From the NCBI GenBank assembly GCA_027491235.1, contig JAIXWO010000013.1, positions 62,001 through 126,000 of the forward strand: a stretch of DNA of 64,000 bases, written 5' to 3'. Positions 31,128 through 38,686 of the stretch are shown in pieces. The notes beneath the pieces are model-generated. The model saw only the letters and a list, made by a program, of their open reading frames with translations. It was not told where the DNA came from and made no database searches. Source of the DNA: Sphingomonadales bacterium. Its GTDB lineage: Bacteria > Pseudomonadota > Alphaproteobacteria > Sphingomonadales > Sphingomonadaceae. A program made the position numbers and the translations under genes. Position 1 is the first letter of the stretch, and every line of letters starts with the position of its first letter.

Positions 31128-31607
31128 ATGACATCAGATTTCGTCGTCGACGATATTGACCGCAGTATTGTTGACCAGCTGCGCATCAACGGGCGGGCAA
31201 CCAACCAGCAGATTGCCGACCATCTTGGCCTTACGGCCACGACCGTTTCGTCGCGCATCCGGCGGATGGAAGATGCGAACCAGCTTCGCGTCGTGGCCGT
31301 CTCCGACTTTTCGGCGCATGGCTATAATGTATTGATGGAAGTGGCCATCGAAGTGGACGGGCGCGCCGCATCTGACGTGGCCGCCGATCTTGCGAAATTC
31401 CCTGAAGTCTTCGCAGCCCACGTCGTCACGGGCCGCTACGACATCGACATGCTCGTTGTCTTGCGCGATTTTGATGAACTGCCGGGGCTTCTCCTCGACA
31501 AATTCTCGCAAGTCGCCGGTATCCGGTCGATGATGCCAACCATTGCGGTGGATGTGATCAAATACAAATTCGACGTCGCCCCGATTGAAGAACAGGTGCC
31601 CGCATGA
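31128..31607 (+). CDS. Lrp/AsnC-family regulator (first of a tandem pair)
   Basis: This 159-residue protein has an N-terminal HTH (DIDRSIVDQLRINGRATNQQIADHLGLTATTVSSRIRRME) and a C-terminal RAM-like ligand-binding domain (FAAHVVTGRYDIDMLVVLRDFDEL). The start is uncertain: the ATG at 31128 has a weak RBS, and a TTG at 31095 overlaps the upstream stop. It overlaps the second Lrp-type gene by ATGA. Such proteins sense small effectors such as amino acids or CoA esters. Confidence 0.87.
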   Translation: MTSDFVVDDIDRSIVDQLRINGRATNQQIADHLGLTATTVSSRIRRMEDANQLRVVAVSDFSAHGYNVLMEVAIEVDGRAASDVAADLAKFPEVFAAHVVTGRYDIDMLVVLRDFDELPGLLLDKFSQVAGIRSMMPTIAVDVIKYKFDVAPIEEQVPA

Positions 31608-32095
31608 CCGCGCCACAGCTTGACGATCTGGACCGCCAGCTGATCGATATTCTGTCTAAGGATGCCCGCGTCTCCAACCGGAAGATCGCTGCGGACCTTG
31701 GCGTGACCGAAGGCACAGTGCGGGGCCGCATCAAGCGCCTTCAGCAGGATGGCCTGATCGCCTTCACTGCGATTACCGGCTTCAGCCTCAGCAACCACGC
31801 AAAGCTCGCCTTCATCGGCGTGCAGGCCGAAGTGGGAAGCGTGCGGGATGTCGCCCGCCAGATCGCAGAAATGCCGCTGGTCACCGGCGTCATGATCACG
31901 ATGGGGCAGTTCAACATCCTTGCCATCTGCGTCTTTGACGAGCTGGAAAATCTGGTTGAGCAAGCCTCCGACCCCATTTTGTCGATCTCCGGCGTGCACC
32001 ACGTGGAAACGTCGATTGCGGTCAAGACGCTCAAATATAATCCACGCGTGGTGCGGATTACCGAGAAGGACCGCGTGATCGAAAACGGAGATTGA
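31604..32095 (+). CDS. Lrp/AsnC-family regulator (second of a tandem pair)
   Basis: This 163-residue protein has an N-terminal HTH (LDRQLIDILSKDARVSNRKIAADLGVTEGTVRGRIKRLQ) and a C-terminal RAM-like domain (ATSIAEMPLVTGV-type ligand site near residues 80-110). It is only distantly similar to the first Lrp gene, so the pair is not a recent duplication. Its stop is followed 7 bp later by a copy of the island operator, which makes one or both Lrp proteins candidates to regulate the island. Whether they form mixed oligomers is unknown. Confidence 0.88.
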   Translation: MTAPQLDDLDRQLIDILSKDARVSNRKIAADLGVTEGTVRGRIKRLQQDGLIAFTAITGFSLSNHAKLAFIGVQAEVGSVRDVARQIAEMPLVTGVMITMGQFNILAICVFDELENLVEQASDPILSISGVHHVETSIAVKTLKYNPRVVRITEKDRVIENGD

Positions 32096-32102
32096 GAGAC
32101 TT

Positions 32103-32132
32103 CGCGTAATTCAACCCATCCAATTTTACGCA
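32103..32132. promoter_or_regulatory. Putative island operator, copy 6 (CGCGTA-N18-TACGCA)
   Basis: CGCGTA at 32103-32108 and TACGCA at 32127-32132 keep the 18-bp spacing, with one mismatch in the left half. It lies just downstream of the Lrp pair and about 108 bp upstream of the Rieske oxygenase start at 32240. Confidence 0.62.
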
Positions 32133-32239
32133 AAACAAGATCAATCTCTTCATTTTCGTGACAAACGCAAAAGCGGTGTTGCGCCAAGGCTACGTTTTGA
32201 GTTATCTTCTCCTCTGAAGAGAGTTTGAGGAGAACCATC

Positions 32240-33319
32240 ATGGCAAAGACAGCCGATTACGGCCTGGGCGAACATACCTTTCCCCGTGGCTGGTTCATGG
32301 TGGCCACTTCTGAGGAAGTGTCGACGACGCCTTTGGCCGTCCGCTATTTTGGCGAAGAGATGGTGCTCTATCGCGGCGGCTCAGGCCGCGTGTTTCTTGT
32401 GGAAGCCTTCTGCCCCCATATGGGCACGCATCTCGCCAAGAACACGTCATCTTATGTCGTTGTCGACAAGGAACATGTCGAAGGCGACAACATTCGCTGC
32501 CCCTATCATGGCTGGCGTTTCGGGCCGGACGGCCGCTGCAACGACATTCCCTATTCCCCTGCCCCAATCCCCAAGGCTGCTTGCCTGAAGAGCTGGAAAG
32601 TTCTGGAACGCGCCGGCTGCATCTGGGCTTGGCACGATGCCGAAGGCGGCGAGCCGGATTATGATGTGCCCCCGTTCGAACAATGGAATCAGCCGAGCTG
32701 GGTGAACTGGTCTGTTGAACCGCTCGGCGAACTCGCCTGCCATCCGCAGGAAGTTCTCGACAACATGACGGACAAGGGTCACCTCCAACCGGTCCACGGC
32801 TCGATCGACATGGTCAAGTTTGAGAACGAGTTTGACGGTCATGTCTGCCGCCAGATCCTGACCGCCGGACACAAAACACTGGCGGGTGCGGGCGTAGAGC
32901 CGATGACCAACGATACCTGGTACACAGGCCCCGGAATCCTTCAGTCCGTTATGATCGGTGAATATCCATCGCACATGCTCATCACCCACACCCCTGTGGA
33001 CGATGGTGTGATCAAGGTTTGGTATGGCCTGTTCGTGAAAGTAAAGAATGACGTTCCGACAGCCGCTGATATTGAACTGGCCAAGGGCTATGAAAAAGCT
33101 GGCGTTGCTGCCTTTGCGCAGGACTTTGAAATCTGGGCGAACAAGCGCCCCTGCCTCAACCCAATGATGGTCAAGGGCGACGGGCCGTTCGACAAGCTGC
33201 GCATCTGGTACAAGCAGTTCTACAATGACCGTGCCCGTGCCGGTGAATTCCAGGCCCGCGTCAACGGCCACTATGTCACGCGGGGCACGCAGGATGCGCC
33301 TTGGGATCAGGTCGCCTGA
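32240..33319 (+). CDS. Rieske non-heme iron oxygenase with an extended Rieske loop
   Basis: This 359-residue oxygenase has Cys58-x-His60 and Cys87-x-x-His90, with 26 residues between them instead of the usual 15-17, so the Rieske loop carries an insertion (about SYVVVDKEHV). The catalytic iron site is DNMTDKGHLQPVHG. It resembles KshA-like steroid hydroxylases outside the loop. AGGAG precedes the ATG at 32240; an in-frame upstream ATG at 32225 is less well supported. It is divergent from nothing and followed by a TonB receptor after a gap containing operator copy 7. No reductase is nearby. Confidence 0.91.
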   Translation: MAKTADYGLGEHTFPRGWFMVATSEEVSTTPLAVRYFGEEMVLYRGGSGRVFLVEAFCPHMGTHLAKNTSSYVVVDKEHVEGDNIRCPYHGWRFGPDGRCNDIPYSPAPIPKAACLKSWKVLERAGCIWAWHDAEGGEPDYDVPPFEQWNQPSWVNWSVEPLGELACHPQEVLDNMTDKGHLQPVHGSIDMVKFENEFDGHVCRQILTAGHKTLAGAGVEPMTNDTWYTGPGILQSVMIGEYPSHMLITHTPVDDGVIKVWYGLFVKVKNDVPTAADIELAKGYEKAGVAAFAQDFEIWANKRPCLNPMMVKGDGPFDKLRIWYKQFYNDRARAGEFQARVNGHYVTRGTQDAPWDQVA

Positions 33320-33328
33320 AATCCGTGA

Positions 33329-33355
33329 CATTTGCGCATCACAAATGCGCAAATG
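33329..33355. repeat. 11-bp perfect inverted repeat after the Rieske gene
   Basis: CATTTGCGCAT (33329-33339), CACAA, ATGCGCAAATG (33345-33355) form a perfect inverted repeat 9 bp after the Rieske stop. No T tract follows, so it is a stem-loop or a second operator rather than a classical terminator. Its TTGCGCA cores resemble the island half-sites. Confidence 0.5.
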
Positions 33356-33384
33356 TTGCACGTGAACTCATGACGCTCAATTGA

Positions 33385-33414
33385 TGCGTAATTTGAATTG
33401 ACATTTTCTACGCC
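33385..33414. promoter_or_regulatory. Putative island operator, copy 7 (TGCGTA-N18-TACGCC)
   Basis: TGCGTA at 33385-33390 and TACGCC at 33409-33414 with an 18-bp spacer, about 83 bp upstream of the GTG start of the second TonB receptor. One mismatch in the right half. Confidence 0.62.
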
Positions 33415-33496
33415 ATTTGAGATTCACCTCTCTGTATAGAGAATCTTGGCCAGATGGACGGAACATCCGCCATCGCCAACGAGGGGAGGACCGAAG

Positions 33497-36067
33497 GTGA
33501 AGACTTTCAATCGTGTATTTGGTGCAACTTTGTTTGCGGGCGTTAGCGCGCTCAGCATGTCAACGCAGGCCCTTGCGCAGGCCGCAGAAGATGCCAGCTC
33601 AGGCGGTCTCGACGAAATCATCGTTACGGCGCAGAAGCGCGGCGAAAACCTGCAGAAGACGCCTCTGGCGATTTCCGCCATCTCGTCGGAACAGCTTGAT
33701 CTCCAGCAGGTCGCAGAAGCCAAGGATCTTGGCGCGCTTGCTCCGAACGTCTCGGTCGTCGGCGCAACAACCAACGCAACGGCAATGGTTCTCACCATCC
33801 GCGGCATCCCGACAGCAGCTGACGAAACGCAAGGCTATGACTCGCCGATCGGCATCTATGTCGACGGTGTTTACATGGCCCGTTCGTCCGCTTCGACCTT
33901 CGAAGTGTCTGACGTGGAGCGCGTTGAAGTGCTGCGCGGTCCGCAGGGTACACTCTTTGGTCGCAACACGACCGGTGGCGCTGTCAACTTCATCACCCGT
34001 CTGCCCGATGATGAAGGCAGCATGGCAATCCGTTTCGGCGGCGGCAATTATGGCCAGCTTGTCGGTCGCGCGATCCTGAACTCAGGTGATCTCGGTGGCA
34101 TCAAGATGTCGCTGGGCGGCCTCTACAAGAAGCGCAACGGCTTTGTGGACAATATCCTTGAGCCACGTAAGAGCCGGGATCCGGGTGCGCAGAGCACAAC
34201 AGCGGTTCGCTTTGCAGCAACTGCCGATCTGGCTGACAACATCACGCTCACCAACATATTCGATTGGTCGAAGATCAACGGCTTGGCGGGCTACAACCAG
34301 CTTACCGCCGTCGGCACCGGTGCGGTCCTCCCCAACTACGTCATTGGTGGCAAGACCTTTGCGGCTGTTCAGCCCGCGAACGTCCTTGGATATCTGAACT
34401 CGGCGACGTCGCTCGAAGCCGGCTGTGGCACCCCCGTGTCGCAGATTTCGACGTCACGCCGTGACACGGTGTGCAGCAACACATCGGGCCTTTCGACCGA
34501 TAAACTGTGGGGCAACATGACGCGCCTGACCGCCGAGTTTGAGGGCGTCACGGTGCGTTCCACGACCGCATTCCGCCACTGGACCAACCTGATCCGCGGC
34601 AACGACATTGACGGTCTGGGTACGGTTAGCGGCCCCGCCTTCTCGCCCACGACGGTGTTGAACGGCTTTCCAGTTGGCGTATTGGGGCTCTTCCAGCCCC
34701 CAGGGACCGCTGCATTCCTCGCGTCGCAGGCCGTGCCGCGCACGTCGCAGGATTTGTTCAACTCGGCCAATGACCGCAGGCAGAAGCAGTTCAGCCAGGA
34801 AGTTGAAATCCTGTCGAATAATGATGGCCCGTTCCAGTGGGTTGTCGGCGGCTTCTACTTTAAGGAAAGCGGCCACGAGCGGAACAACCAGAACTTCCTG
34901 TTCGTGCTCGACACCAATCAGGCCGTGTTCACGCCGACTTCGTTCGGACCCCTTGCACCTACCCTCCAGGCGGCAAATCCGGCCCGCTATCGTGGTTTGG
35001 CGCAGGCGACTGTGCTCGATTACAACGCGTCCGGTGAATCCTATGCCGTTTACGGTCAGGGCACCTATCGCTTTGGTGAAGAAGACCAGTTCGGCGTGAC
35101 CTTCGGGATGCGGTATAGCTGGGACAGCAAGACGTTCCAGGTAAATCAGAACGGTGCCGCGCCCTTCACAAACGCAACTCAGATTGCGATCAACGGCGGC
35201 GCAAAGAAGTTCAACGCGCCAACGGGTAACCTGACGTTTGACTATCGCGCCAATGAAGACATCAACCTCTATGCCCGTGTCGCACGTGGCTATCGCTCAG
35301 GCGGCTTCAACGCGCGTCAGACGGTCACCTTCAACGCGGCCGATCCCACCAAAAACTTCCCGCTGACACCGTTCAACGAAGAAACGATCGACGCCTATGA
35401 AGTTGGCTTCAAGACTGAGTTCAACAACCGCATCCGCCTGAACGGTGCGCTGTTCTACAATGTCTACAAGGATCAGCTCGTCACTCTGCCGATCCCGATC
35501 ACCGGTGGCGGCAGCTTCGGTAACGCGGTGGTCAACGCCGGTAAGACCAACTATTACGGTCTGGAATTGGAAGGACGTTTTGCCGTCACCGACAATTTCT
35601 CGCTGGATGGTGCCTTCGGTTATGTGAAGATCAAACCGGTCGATTTCCCACAGGCGACAACGACACCGGGCGTTAATGGGAACGCGGCTGACGTGTTCAA
35701 GCCAGGCTATGCGCCGAAGTACACGGCCAATGTCGGTGCCACCTATGTTCAGGAAATCGGCGAATCTAAGCTGACAGCACGTGTCGGGTATAACTACACG
35801 TCCGAGTTCTACATGTTCGGTAACCCGATCACGTCGCCCTTCTCGGAACAGACCAAGGGCGATGCCCGTGGTCTAGTTGATGCACAGCTTCGTCTCGACA
35901 ATGTTCTGGGCAGCGCCGCTGAAGGCCTGAACCTGACGCTGTGGGGCAAGAACCTGACCAACAAGGAATATGTCATCCGTTCGGTTGACTTCGGCGCCTT
36001 GGGTTACGCAACCACCATCTACGGTGATCCGCGCACCTATGGCCTGACGCTCGACATGAAGTTCTGA
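33497..36067 (+). CDS. TonB-dependent outer-membrane receptor (copy 2)
   Basis: This 856-residue receptor starts at a GTG (33497) with GAGGGGAGG upstream. It has a signal peptide ending in TQALAQ, a TonB-box-like DEIIVTAQKRGEN, a plug (KTPLAISAIS, DSPIGIYVDGVYMARS, RVEVLRGPQGTLFGRNTTGGAVNF) and a barrel ending in LDMKF with a terminal aromatic. It is only broadly similar to the receptor at 15070, so the two may serve different ligands. A strong terminator follows it at 36093. Confidence 0.94.
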   Translation: MKTFNRVFGATLFAGVSALSMSTQALAQAAEDASSGGLDEIIVTAQKRGENLQKTPLAISAISSEQLDLQQVAEAKDLGALAPNVSVVGATTNATAMVLTIRGIPTAADETQGYDSPIGIYVDGVYMARSSASTFEVSDVERVEVLRGPQGTLFGRNTTGGAVNFITRLPDDEGSMAIRFGGGNYGQLVGRAILNSGDLGGIKMSLGGLYKKRNGFVDNILEPRKSRDPGAQSTTAVRFAATADLADNITLTNIFDWSKINGLAGYNQLTAVGTGAVLPNYVIGGKTFAAVQPANVLGYLNSATSLEAGCGTPVSQISTSRRDTVCSNTSGLSTDKLWGNMTRLTAEFEGVTVRSTTAFRHWTNLIRGNDIDGLGTVSGPAFSPTTVLNGFPVGVLGLFQPPGTAAFLASQAVPRTSQDLFNSANDRRQKQFSQEVEILSNNDGPFQWVVGGFYFKESGHERNNQNFLFVLDTNQAVFTPTSFGPLAPTLQAANPARYRGLAQATVLDYNASGESYAVYGQGTYRFGEEDQFGVTFGMRYSWDSKTFQVNQNGAAPFTNATQIAINGGAKKFNAPTGNLTFDYRANEDINLYARVARGYRSGGFNARQTVTFNAADPTKNFPLTPFNEETIDAYEVGFKTEFNNRIRLNGALFYNVYKDQLVTLPIPITGGGSFGNAVVNAGKTNYYGLELEGRFAVTDNFSLDGAFGYVKIKPVDFPQATTTPGVNGNAADVFKPGYAPKYTANVGATYVQEIGESKLTARVGYNYTSEFYMFGNPITSPFSEQTKGDARGLVDAQLRLDNVLGSAAEGLNLTLWGKNLTNKEYVIRSVDFGALGYATTIYGDPRTYGLTLDMKF

Positions 36068-36092
36068 TCACTTCAACGACAGCATAAAAAAT

Positions 36093-36126
36093 GGGGCCGG
36101 GAGGAAACTCCCGGCCCCTTTTCTTT
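36093..36126 (+). terminator. Rho-independent terminator after the second TonB receptor
   Basis: GGGGCCGGGAG (36093-36103), GAAA loop, CTCCCGGCCCC (36108-36118) form a perfect 11-bp GC-rich stem with a tetraloop, followed by TTTTCTTT. It lies 26 bp after the receptor stop, in the convergent gap to the SDR at 36147. Confidence 0.93.
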
Positions 36127-36146
36127 GTACTGAGAAAAGGCGAAGA

Positions 36147-36899
36147 TCAGTCCGCTGTCGCGCCGCCATCAACAACCAGAGGGTGGCCCGTCACGAAGCT
36201 TGCCTGATCTGAACAAAGCCACATCACAGCAGAGGCAATCTCCTCCGCCTTCCCCATCCGACCCATCGGCGTCATGCCGTCGAGAATCTTCTTCATATCA
36301 GGGTTGGCCGTCAGCGGCGCTGTCATCGGTGTTTCGATGACGCCGGGACAAACGCAGTTCACGCGAATGCCAGCCTGCGCCCAACGGAGCGCACCGTGGC
36401 GGGTCAAACCGACCACGCCATGCTTGGACGCAGTATAGCCCGGCTGCGCACCATTGCCGACCAGACCATTGATCGACGCTGTGTTGACGATGGCACCCTT
36501 GCCCTGCGCCATCATGACTTCGGCTTCTTCGCGCATGCACATCATCACGCCGGTCAGGTTGATGCCCATGCTGCGCGCCCAGACGTCGTCGTCATATTCG
36601 TTCGAACCAAGATTGTTGATGCCGGCATTGTTCAGCGCAAAGTCGAGACGGCCATATTCCGACACGGCCCGCGCAACGAGGGCTTTGACATCTGCACCGT
36701 TGGAGACGTCGCACCGCTGGAACACGGCCTTGCCGCCTGTCGCTGAAATAAGAGCGACGGTTTCTTCCCCGCCCGCCTCATTGACGTCGGAAACAACCAC
36801 GGACGCCCCCGATGCCGCAAAGGCCAATGCACTAGCCCGTCCGATGCCTCCGCTTGCGCCGGTCACGAGTGCGACTTTCCCCTCAAATCCGTAATTCAT
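36147..36899 (-). CDS. SDR-family NAD(P)-dependent oxidoreductase
   Basis: This classical SDR of 250 residues has TGASGGIG at 13-20, Asp38 (VSDVN, favouring NAD), NNAG at 90-93, Ser142 and Tyr155-x-x-x-Lys159 (YTASK). I use the ATG at 36899, behind AAGGAAGG; an upstream in-frame start at 36935 would run into operator copy 8. It is transcribed divergently from the old yellow enzyme gene. Confidence 0.92.
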   Translation of the reverse strand: MNYGFEGKVALVTGASGGIGRASALAFAASGASVVVSDVNEAGGEETVALISATGGKAVFQRCDVSNGADVKALVARAVSEYGRLDFALNNAGINNLGSNEYDDDVWARSMGINLTGVMMCMREEAEVMMAQGKGAIVNTASINGLVGNGAQPGYTASKHGVVGLTRHGALRWAQAGIRVNCVCPGVIETPMTAPLTANPDMKKILDGMTPMGRMGKAEEIASAVMWLCSDQASFVTGHPLVVDGGATAD

Positions 36900-36918
36900 C
36901 AGACATCCTTCCTTGCTT

Positions 36919-36948
36919 TGCGTAATCTGACGCATAAGATGTAACGCA
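36919..36948. promoter_or_regulatory. Putative island operator, copy 8 (TGCGTA-N18-AACGCA)
   Basis: TGCGTA at 36919-36924 and AACGCA at 36943-36948 with an 18-bp spacer, in the 87-bp divergent region between an SDR and the old yellow enzyme. The outer flanks (TT...AA) extend the symmetry to TTTGCGT/ACGCAAA. An extra GACGCA core lies inside the spacer. Confidence 0.62.
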
Positions 36949-36986
36949 AATCATGGTCAATCATTGATTGGCGCGAGAGGATTCGA

Positions 36987-38063
36987 ATGAGCGACCCCCT
37001 TTTCACTTCTACTACGCTTGGCACGCTCAAGCTGTCCAACCGCATCGTTATGTCCCCCATGACGCGCGACCGCGCGGGCCCCGATGACGTGCCCAATGAC
37101 GTGATGGTGGAATATTACCGGCAGCGAGCGTCCGCTGGCCTCATCGTCACCGAAGGTGTTCAACCCAGCGCAGTCGGCAAGGGATATTGGCGGACACCGG
37201 GCATCTGGTCCGACGCCCAGATTGCGGGTTGGGCGCGTGTTGCAGATGCCGTCCATGCCGAAGGCGGGCAGATCGTTATGCAGATCATGCATTGCGGCCG
37301 TGTCGTCGTCCCTGCCAATCGCGGCTATGAAGCGGACGTCATCGCGCCGTCTGCTTTGCCCTGCCCGGATAAGGTTCCGGGGCCAGATGGGGTCCCAGCC
37401 GAAACGGCCCTGCCCCGTGCGCTTGCCGCCGACGAGTTGCCCGCCCTTGCCGCCGAGTTCGCCACGGCCGCCCGCAACGCACGCGCGGCGGGGATCGACG
37501 GCGTCGAACTTCATGCTTCCAGCGGCTATCTCATCAACCAGTTCCTCAACCCCGCCAGCAATCACCGCACCGACGCATTCGGCGGATCGGCTGAAAACCG
37601 CATCCGCTTTCCCGTGATGGTCTTGCAGGCGATGGCCGATGCGATTGGCGCCAACCGCGTGGGCCTGCGCTTTTCACCGGGTAATCCTTATAATGGCATG
37701 GACGTTGCCAATCCGGCCGACACGTTCATCCCTTTGCTGAAGGCCATGGCGCCGCTTGATCTTGCCTATCTCCACGTGCTCGACATGGGGCTGGCAGAGA
37801 TCGATACCTTGGCCATGGTGCGCGCGAACAGCGCGACGCCGATCATCGTCAACAACATGCTGACGGCCGATACGGGCCGCGCGCTGATTGAAGCGGGCCG
37901 GGCCGATGCCGTCAGCTTTGGCCGCGCTTTCATCGCCAACCCCGATCTCGTCGCACGCCTCCGGACGGGCGCGCCGCTGGCCAAACCTGATTATACGAAG
38001 CTCTATACCGGCGAAGAACAAGGTTACATTGATTACCCCGCTATGGACGCTGCCGCTGCATAA
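36987..38063 (+). CDS. Old yellow enzyme-family FMN oxidoreductase (NemA-like)
   Basis: This 358-residue TIM-barrel flavoprotein has PMTRDRAGPDDVPNDVMVEYYRQRAS, QIMHCGRVV, ASSGYLINQFLNPASNHRTDAFGGSAENR and a late FGRAFIANPDLVARLR, all typical of the NemA/OYE group that reduces activated C=C bonds with NAD(P)H. In an alicyclic or steroid pathway it could reduce an enone; this is inferred. It has a purine-rich RBS (GAGAGGA) and is followed after 48 bp by a SnoaL-like gene. Confidence 0.93.
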   Translation: MSDPLFTSTTLGTLKLSNRIVMSPMTRDRAGPDDVPNDVMVEYYRQRASAGLIVTEGVQPSAVGKGYWRTPGIWSDAQIAGWARVADAVHAEGGQIVMQIMHCGRVVVPANRGYEADVIAPSALPCPDKVPGPDGVPAETALPRALAADELPALAAEFATAARNARAAGIDGVELHASSGYLINQFLNPASNHRTDAFGGSAENRIRFPVMVLQAMADAIGANRVGLRFSPGNPYNGMDVANPADTFIPLLKAMAPLDLAYLHVLDMGLAEIDTLAMVRANSATPIIVNNMLTADTGRALIEAGRADAVSFGRAFIANPDLVARLRTGAPLAKPDYTKLYTGEEQGYIDYPAMDAAAA

Positions 38064-38111
38064 CTGCACCGAATGTCAGCCGCCAAAGCAACGAAAGAGA
38101 GGAATGCTGCC

Positions 38112-38642
38112 ATGACCTTCACACTTCAGCAGCTGTCTGATCTGGAAGAGATCCGTCAGCTGAAGCACAAATATTTCCGCTGCATCGACACCGGCAATGA
38201 AACGGAATTGGCTGAGGTGTTTGCAGATGATGTGTCCATCGATTTGCGCGGCGGCGGGTACCGGCTGCAGGTCTCGGGCAAGGAGAACATGATCAACTTC
38301 ATCGCCTCCAGCTTCAATTCAGACGTGATCGCCATGCACCATGGCCATACGCCGGAAATCCGCTTTACCGGCCCGGATACTGCCGAAGGTACCTGGTATC
38401 TGGAAGACCGCTTCATCAGCCTTGAACGGATGGATGATACCGTCGGATCCGCTCTCTATCATGACCGCTATGTGCGGACAGAAGCGGGCTGGAAGGTCCA
38501 GTATAGCGAATATGACCGGGTCTATGAGATCGTCCGGCCCATCGACCCCAAGGAAGACATTCGCGCCCATATGCTGGCAAAAACTGGCCGCAAGCCCGAG
38601 GCCCGTGTTGATACGACGCAGTGGCTTGAATGGTTTGAGTAA
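38112..38642 (+). CDS. SnoaL/NTF2-like domain protein
   Basis: This 176-residue protein has the SnoaL-like layout: LSDLEEIRQLKHKYFRCIDTGNETELAEVFADDVSIDLRGG, a HGHTPEIRFTGPDTAEGTWYLED middle and a C-terminal WKVQYSEYDRVYEI strand. It is longer than the other two members, with a charged tail (KEDIRAHMLAKTGRKPEARVD). The ATG at 38112 follows GAAAGAGAGG; an earlier ATG at 38073 is poorly supported. It closes the island and converges with a LysR gene 44 bp away. Confidence 0.87.
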   Translation: MTFTLQQLSDLEEIRQLKHKYFRCIDTGNETELAEVFADDVSIDLRGGGYRLQVSGKENMINFIASSFNSDVIAMHHGHTPEIRFTGPDTAEGTWYLEDRFISLERMDDTVGSALYHDRYVRTEAGWKVQYSEYDRVYEIVRPIDPKEDIRAHMLAKTGRKPEARVDTTQWLEWFE

Positions 38643-38686
38643 GAAGCCGGTGCGGGTGAGGCCGACATTACCTCTCTAGTGCAGTG

